Below, piece after piece: positions 7,025 through 9,472 of a DNA stretch of 9,472 nucleotides. The stretch comes from Paludibacteraceae bacterium. GTDB taxonomy: Bacteria; Bacteroidota; Bacteroidia; Bacteroidales; Paludibacteraceae. The translations under genes and the position numbers were made by a program. Location of the stretch: assembly GCA_947471245.1 (NCBI GenBank), contig CANIXM010000044.1, positions 1 through 9,472 of the forward strand, written 5' to 3'. Within the stretch, counting starts at the first letter, position 1. Each line of letters starts with the position of its first letter. Under the pieces are notes generated by a model that did not search any database, had not been told where the DNA came from, and saw only the letters and a list, made by a program, of their open reading frames with translations.

Positions 7025-8431
7025 ATGAAAATCAAATTTATTGGAGCTGCAAGAGAGGTGACTGGAAGTAAACATCTTGTCATCACCAATGAAGGTAAGA
7101 AAATCCTTCTGGACTGTGGAATGTTTCAAGGTAAAGGCATGGAAACCGACTCCATGAACCGTAATTTGGGGTTTGAACCTTCGGAAATAGACCACATAAT
7201 TTTATCACACGCTCACATTGACCATTCGGGGTTGATACCGTATTTGTATCACAATGGATTCAGAGGGTCGGTGATATGTACCAATGCCACACGCGATCTG
7301 TGCTCCATTATGCTACCCGATAGTGGTCACATTCAGGAAATGGATAACAAATGGTTCAACAAAAAACGAGTAAAACAGGGATTGCATGAAGTAGAACCCA
7401 TTTATAATCAGGGTGATGCTGAAAAATGCATGGAGCTATTTATTGGAGTAGCCTACAACAGACGATTTCGTATCAGCAGTAAACTGAATGTGAAATTCAC
7501 CAACTCAGGTCACATGCTGGGGAGCTCTGTAGTGAATTTGGAAATCATTGAAAATGGGAAGAAGATCCATTTGGCCTACACAGGTGATATTGGTAGACAG
7601 CACAACAAAATTCTACAACCACCCATGCCATTTCCACCATGTGATTATCTGATTGCAGAGTCAACCTATGGAAATAGACTTCATCCCGCTGAGCATGATT
7701 CAAAAATGGAATTGCTACAAATAGTGGAAGATACTTGTGTCACCCGTAGAGGAAAGCTCATCATACCATCATTCTCTATTGGTAGGACTCAAGAGATAGT
7801 ATATGTGCTTAACGAACTATATAACGAAGGAAAACTGCCTAAAATACAGGTGTTTGTAGATAGCCCACTCTCTGTAAATGCCACTGAAATTTTTCGTTTG
7901 CATCCTGAGTGCATGAACAAAGAAGTGAAGGATACCTTGAAATACGATGACGATGTGTTTGGTTTTAATTCGCTACATTATATCAAAAAAGTAGAAGAAT
8001 CTAAAAAACTGAATGATTATCAAAAACCTTGCATAATAATTTCTTCTAGTGGAATGATGGAGGCTGGACGAATCAAGCACCATGTTGCAAATAATGTATC
8101 TGATGCAAGAAATACAATTTTGGTAGTGGGCTATTGCTCACCAAGTTCACTGGGAGCCAGAATTCAAGAACCTGGTCTAAAGGAAATTTCAATATTTGGC
8201 GATATGCATCCAATTAGAGCTACAATTACAAGAATAGAAGCATTTTCGGGGCATGGTGATTATCAAGAAATGATCAAATTCTTGTCTTGTCAAAACACTG
8301 CTGACGTTAAAAAACTATTTTTAGTTCATGGTGAATATGCTACTCAACAGACATATAGTGAGGAGTTAGCAAAGGTAGGATTTAAAAACATCGAAATTCC
8401 AAGGGCAGGAGAGGAGTTTGAAGTGAGTTGA
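7025..8431 (+). CDS. Beta-CASP metallo-beta-lactamase RNase (CPSF73/YSH1-like)
   Basis: This is a predicted two-zinc ribonuclease of the beta-CASP branch of the metallo-beta-lactamase superfamily, likely cytoplasmic and acting in RNA processing or decay. The 468-aa chain has every hallmark motif: Asp30 in LLDCGMFQG (motif 1), HAHIDHSG (62-69, motif 2), His163 in NSGHMLGSS (motif 3) and Asp188 in YTGDIGR (motif 4). Beta-CASP motif A is Glu212 in AESTYGNR, motif B is His352 or His353 in GRIKHHVANN, and motif C is His435 in LVHGE. Domain order is MBL N-terminal part, inserted beta-CASP domain (about 215-395), then the RMMBL tail with FSGHGDYQEM. No KH domain or other RNA-binding extension is visible. 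The start at 7025 gives MKIKFIGAAREVTGSKH, the family-typical beginning; a longer frame from 6989 adds 12 atypical residues. The gene has its own promoter and terminator, so it is probably monocistronic. DNA-acting relatives exist, but the motif set and length fit the prokaryotic RNase group best. Confidence 0.95.
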   Translation: MKIKFIGAAREVTGSKHLVITNEGKKILLDCGMFQGKGMETDSMNRNLGFEPSEIDHIILSHAHIDHSGLIPYLYHNGFRGSVICTNATRDLCSIMLPDSGHIQEMDNKWFNKKRVKQGLHEVEPIYNQGDAEKCMELFIGVAYNRRFRISSKLNVKFTNSGHMLGSSVVNLEIIENGKKIHLAYTGDIGRQHNKILQPPMPFPPCDYLIAESTYGNRLHPAEHDSKMELLQIVEDTCVTRRGKLIIPSFSIGRTQEIVYVLNELYNEGKLPKIQVFVDSPLSVNATEIFRLHPECMNKEVKDTLKYDDDVFGFNSLHYIKKVEESKKLNDYQKPCIIISSSGMMEAGRIKHHVANNVSDARNTILVVGYCSPSSLGARIQEPGLKEISIFGDMHPIRATITRIEAFSGHGDYQEMIKFLSCQNTADVKKLFLVHGEYATQQTYSEELAKVGFKNIEIPRAGEEFEVS

Positions 8432-8452
8432 CAGATGCTAATTATTACATTG

Positions 8453-8489
8453 AAATACGGTACTATACTTCGGTGTAGAGCCGTATTTT
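8453..8489 (+). terminator. Rho-independent terminator with UUCG tetraloop
   Basis: The hairpin starts 21 bases after the RNase stop codon. Arms 8453-8468 and 8473-8488 pair over 16 positions, with an outer perfect 8-bp block (AAATACGG with CCGTATTT), one A-A mismatch (8462/8479) and two G-U pairs. The loop at 8469-8472 is TTCG closed by C-G, an exceptionally stable tetraloop. The 3' arm ends in TTTT (8486-8489). Confidence 0.85.
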
Positions 8490-8597
8490 GATGAACATAC
8501 CCTACGAAAACTTGTTATTTTAGTGGATTATTTTCAAATTTAACGATTCAATATTGAAACCCTTTTATGGATGATAATTATTCAACATTACAAAACT

Positions 8598-9239
8598 ATG
8601 AACCCACTTGTAGATGATTTTATAAATAGTGCAGATAAATGGCAGGACGAACTGGAACAATTGAGGTACATCGTGCTTGATTGTGGATTGACAGAGGAAG
8701 TCAAATGGAGCATGCCTTGTTACACGTTTCAAAAAGCAAATGTGCTAATATTGGGTGGGTTTAAAAATTATTGTGCGCTTTCGTTTTTTAAAGGGGCTTT
8801 GCTGTCCGATTTTGAGCAAATATTAATCCAACAAACAGAAAATGTACATGCAGCAAGACAACTTAGATTTACCAAAGTGATTGAAATTGCAGAACTAGAA
8901 CCAATTATCAAAGCTTACATCTTCGAAGCCATAGAAATAGAACGCGCTGGTTTGAAAATTGAACCTAAGCAACATGGTGAATTACAATTTCCTGAGGAGT
9001 TTAATATTAAATTACAAAATGACCCGACCTTTAAAGGCGCATTTGAATCTCTAACACCTGGACGCAAAAGAGCCTATCACATGTATTTTTCCGAACCCAA
9101 ACAATCACAAACGCGTGAAGCTAGAATAGAAAAATCTACACATAGAATCTTGATGGGCAAAGGATTGAATGATTGCATTTGTGGGCTCTCTCGCAAAATG
9201 CCATCGTGCGATGGTTCACATAAATTTCTGAAAGAATAA
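8598..9239 (+). CDS. YdeI/OmdA-like protein (DUF1801) with C-terminal CDGSH iron-sulfur motif
   Basis: This is a 213-aa soluble protein with no signal peptide or membrane segment. Residues 1-120 resemble the DUF1801 fold, with MNPLVDDFI, KWQDELEQLRYIVLDCGL (14-31), EEVKWSMPCYTF (33-44) and AALSFFKG-like text near 60-66. Residues about 131-190 resemble the OmdA (bacteriocin-protection / OmpD-associated) region, with FESLTPGRKRAYHMYFSEP (149-167) and a conserved basic helix, REARIEKSTHRILMGKGLND. The last residues, CICGLSRKMPSCDGSH (193-208), match the CDGSH [2Fe-2S] consensus CxCx2Sx3PxCDGSH exactly, giving ligands Cys193, Cys195, Cys204 and His208. YdeI-type proteins lack an assigned reaction, so the cluster could be structural, electron-carrying or a sensor. 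ATG 8598 was chosen because it gives the family-typical beginning; an ATG at 8571 would add nine atypical residues. The gene has no recognisable TAnnTTTG element immediately upstream and is separated from the RNase by a terminator. Confidence 0.88.
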   Translation: MNPLVDDFINSADKWQDELEQLRYIVLDCGLTEEVKWSMPCYTFQKANVLILGGFKNYCALSFFKGALLSDFEQILIQQTENVHAARQLRFTKVIEIAELEPIIKAYIFEAIEIERAGLKIEPKQHGELQFPEEFNIKLQNDPTFKGAFESLTPGRKRAYHMYFSEPKQSQTREARIEKSTHRILMGKGLNDCICGLSRKMPSCDGSHKFLKE

Positions 9240-9257
9240 TTTTCAAAAGTTTTCCTT

Positions 9258-9294
9258 TTTGTCTGAAAGGAATGAGAAAAAGAGTGTATATTTG
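9258..9294 (+). promoter_or_regulatory. Candidate promoter for the gene at the right edge
   Basis: TATATTTG (9287-9294) is an exact -7 element, the same octamer as in both promoters of the divergent region. The nearest -33 candidate, TTTG at 9258-9261, is 25 bases away, somewhat long. It would start a transcript near 9300, leaving a leader of about 85 bases before ATG 9387. Confidence 0.5.
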
Positions 9295-9386
9295 TTGTGT
9301 CCAGAAATAAAAATAAACAGGGCAAATAAATCTGAACTATCTAGTAATCAAATCATAAATTTGGAATTTAATCAATATAACGACTT

Positions 9387-9472
9387 ATGTTAAAGATTAC
9401 TGCTTATCAAATAGGCGAGAGTATTGACCTTAAGAAATTTAAAAGCGATTTCGCAAGTAAACTGTTATCATC
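9387..9472 (+). CDS. N-terminal fragment of a protein, possibly RMD1/YagE (DUF155) family
   Basis: An open frame from ATG 9387 runs to the window end (28 complete codons), beginning MLKITAYQIGESIDLKKFK. The pattern of a short strand containing A-Y, followed by a SIDLK segment, resembles the start of RMD1/YagE (DUF155) proteins, but the fragment is too short for a firm call. Support for a real gene comes from the consensus -7 element about 95 bases upstream and the lack of any competing frame. The protein continues beyond the window. Confidence 0.45.
   Translation, partial: MLKITAYQIGESIDLKKFKSDFASKLLS

Noticed and set aside
6944..7195. 83-codon minus-strand open frame across the RNase start
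   Set aside because: It overlaps the plus-strand promoter and the conserved N-terminus of the RNase; the minus-strand text has no family resemblance.
9256..9270. Short inverted repeat (CCTTT ... AAAGG) after the YdeI-like gene
   Set aside because: A five-pair, AU-rich stem without a following T-run is too weak to call a terminator.
9077..9325. 82-codon minus-strand open frame at the 3' end of the YdeI-like gene
   Set aside because: It is antisense to the OmdA region and CDGSH motif and contains only low-information Ser/Phe/Cys-rich text.

Overview
The window comes from a low-GC member of the Bacteroidota. Three observations support this. Copies of the Bacteroidota -7 promoter element TAnnTTTG (here TATATTTG) lie just upstream of several genes. 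Shine-Dalgarno sequences are absent before the start codons. The protein families also fit: a decarboxylase-type carboxyltransferase next to methylmalonyl-CoA epimerase, a fused PFOR, and an AAA ATPase ending in GFLY. The genus cannot be fixed. PFOR plus the methylmalonyl-CoA module points to an anaerobic or facultative fermenter that makes or uses propionate.

Left half (1-5565), all on the minus strand: the 5' three quarters of a biotin-dependent acyl-CoA carboxyltransferase / methylmalonyl-CoA decarboxylase alpha subunit runs off the left edge. It is preceded, 36 bases upstream, by methylmalonyl-CoA epimerase. After a 394-base intergenic stretch that holds a perfect 15-bp hairpin terminator comes a full-length pyruvate:ferredoxin oxidoreductase (1176 aa) with all its iron-sulfur and thiamine diphosphate motifs. 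These genes link pyruvate oxidation, which makes acetyl-CoA and reduced ferredoxin, with the succinate-propionate route, though they are probably separate transcripts.

Middle (5656-8431): a Bacteroidota-type AAA ATPase (minus strand) and a beta-CASP metallo-beta-lactamase RNase (plus strand) are divergently transcribed from a 193-base region. Each has a TATATTTG -7 element close to its start. These promoters show that the real starts are internal to the longest open frames, at 6831 and 7025. The ATPase has an unusual Walker B motif (DQ instead of DE) and a shortened, altered C-terminal motif. The RNase gene ends at a hairpin capped by a UUCG tetraloop.

Right end (8598-9472): a YdeI-like protein (DUF1801 plus OmdA-type regions) carries a complete CDGSH [2Fe-2S] ligand motif at its C-terminus. 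It is followed by the first 28 codons of another plus-strand gene, possibly of the RMD1/YagE (DUF155) family.

No tRNA, rRNA, CRISPR array, insertion sequence or phage gene was seen. Most of the window is ordinary chromosomal metabolism. The features most worth a second look are the CDGSH tail and the altered AAA ATPase; I do not see convincing evidence of a new multi-gene system.
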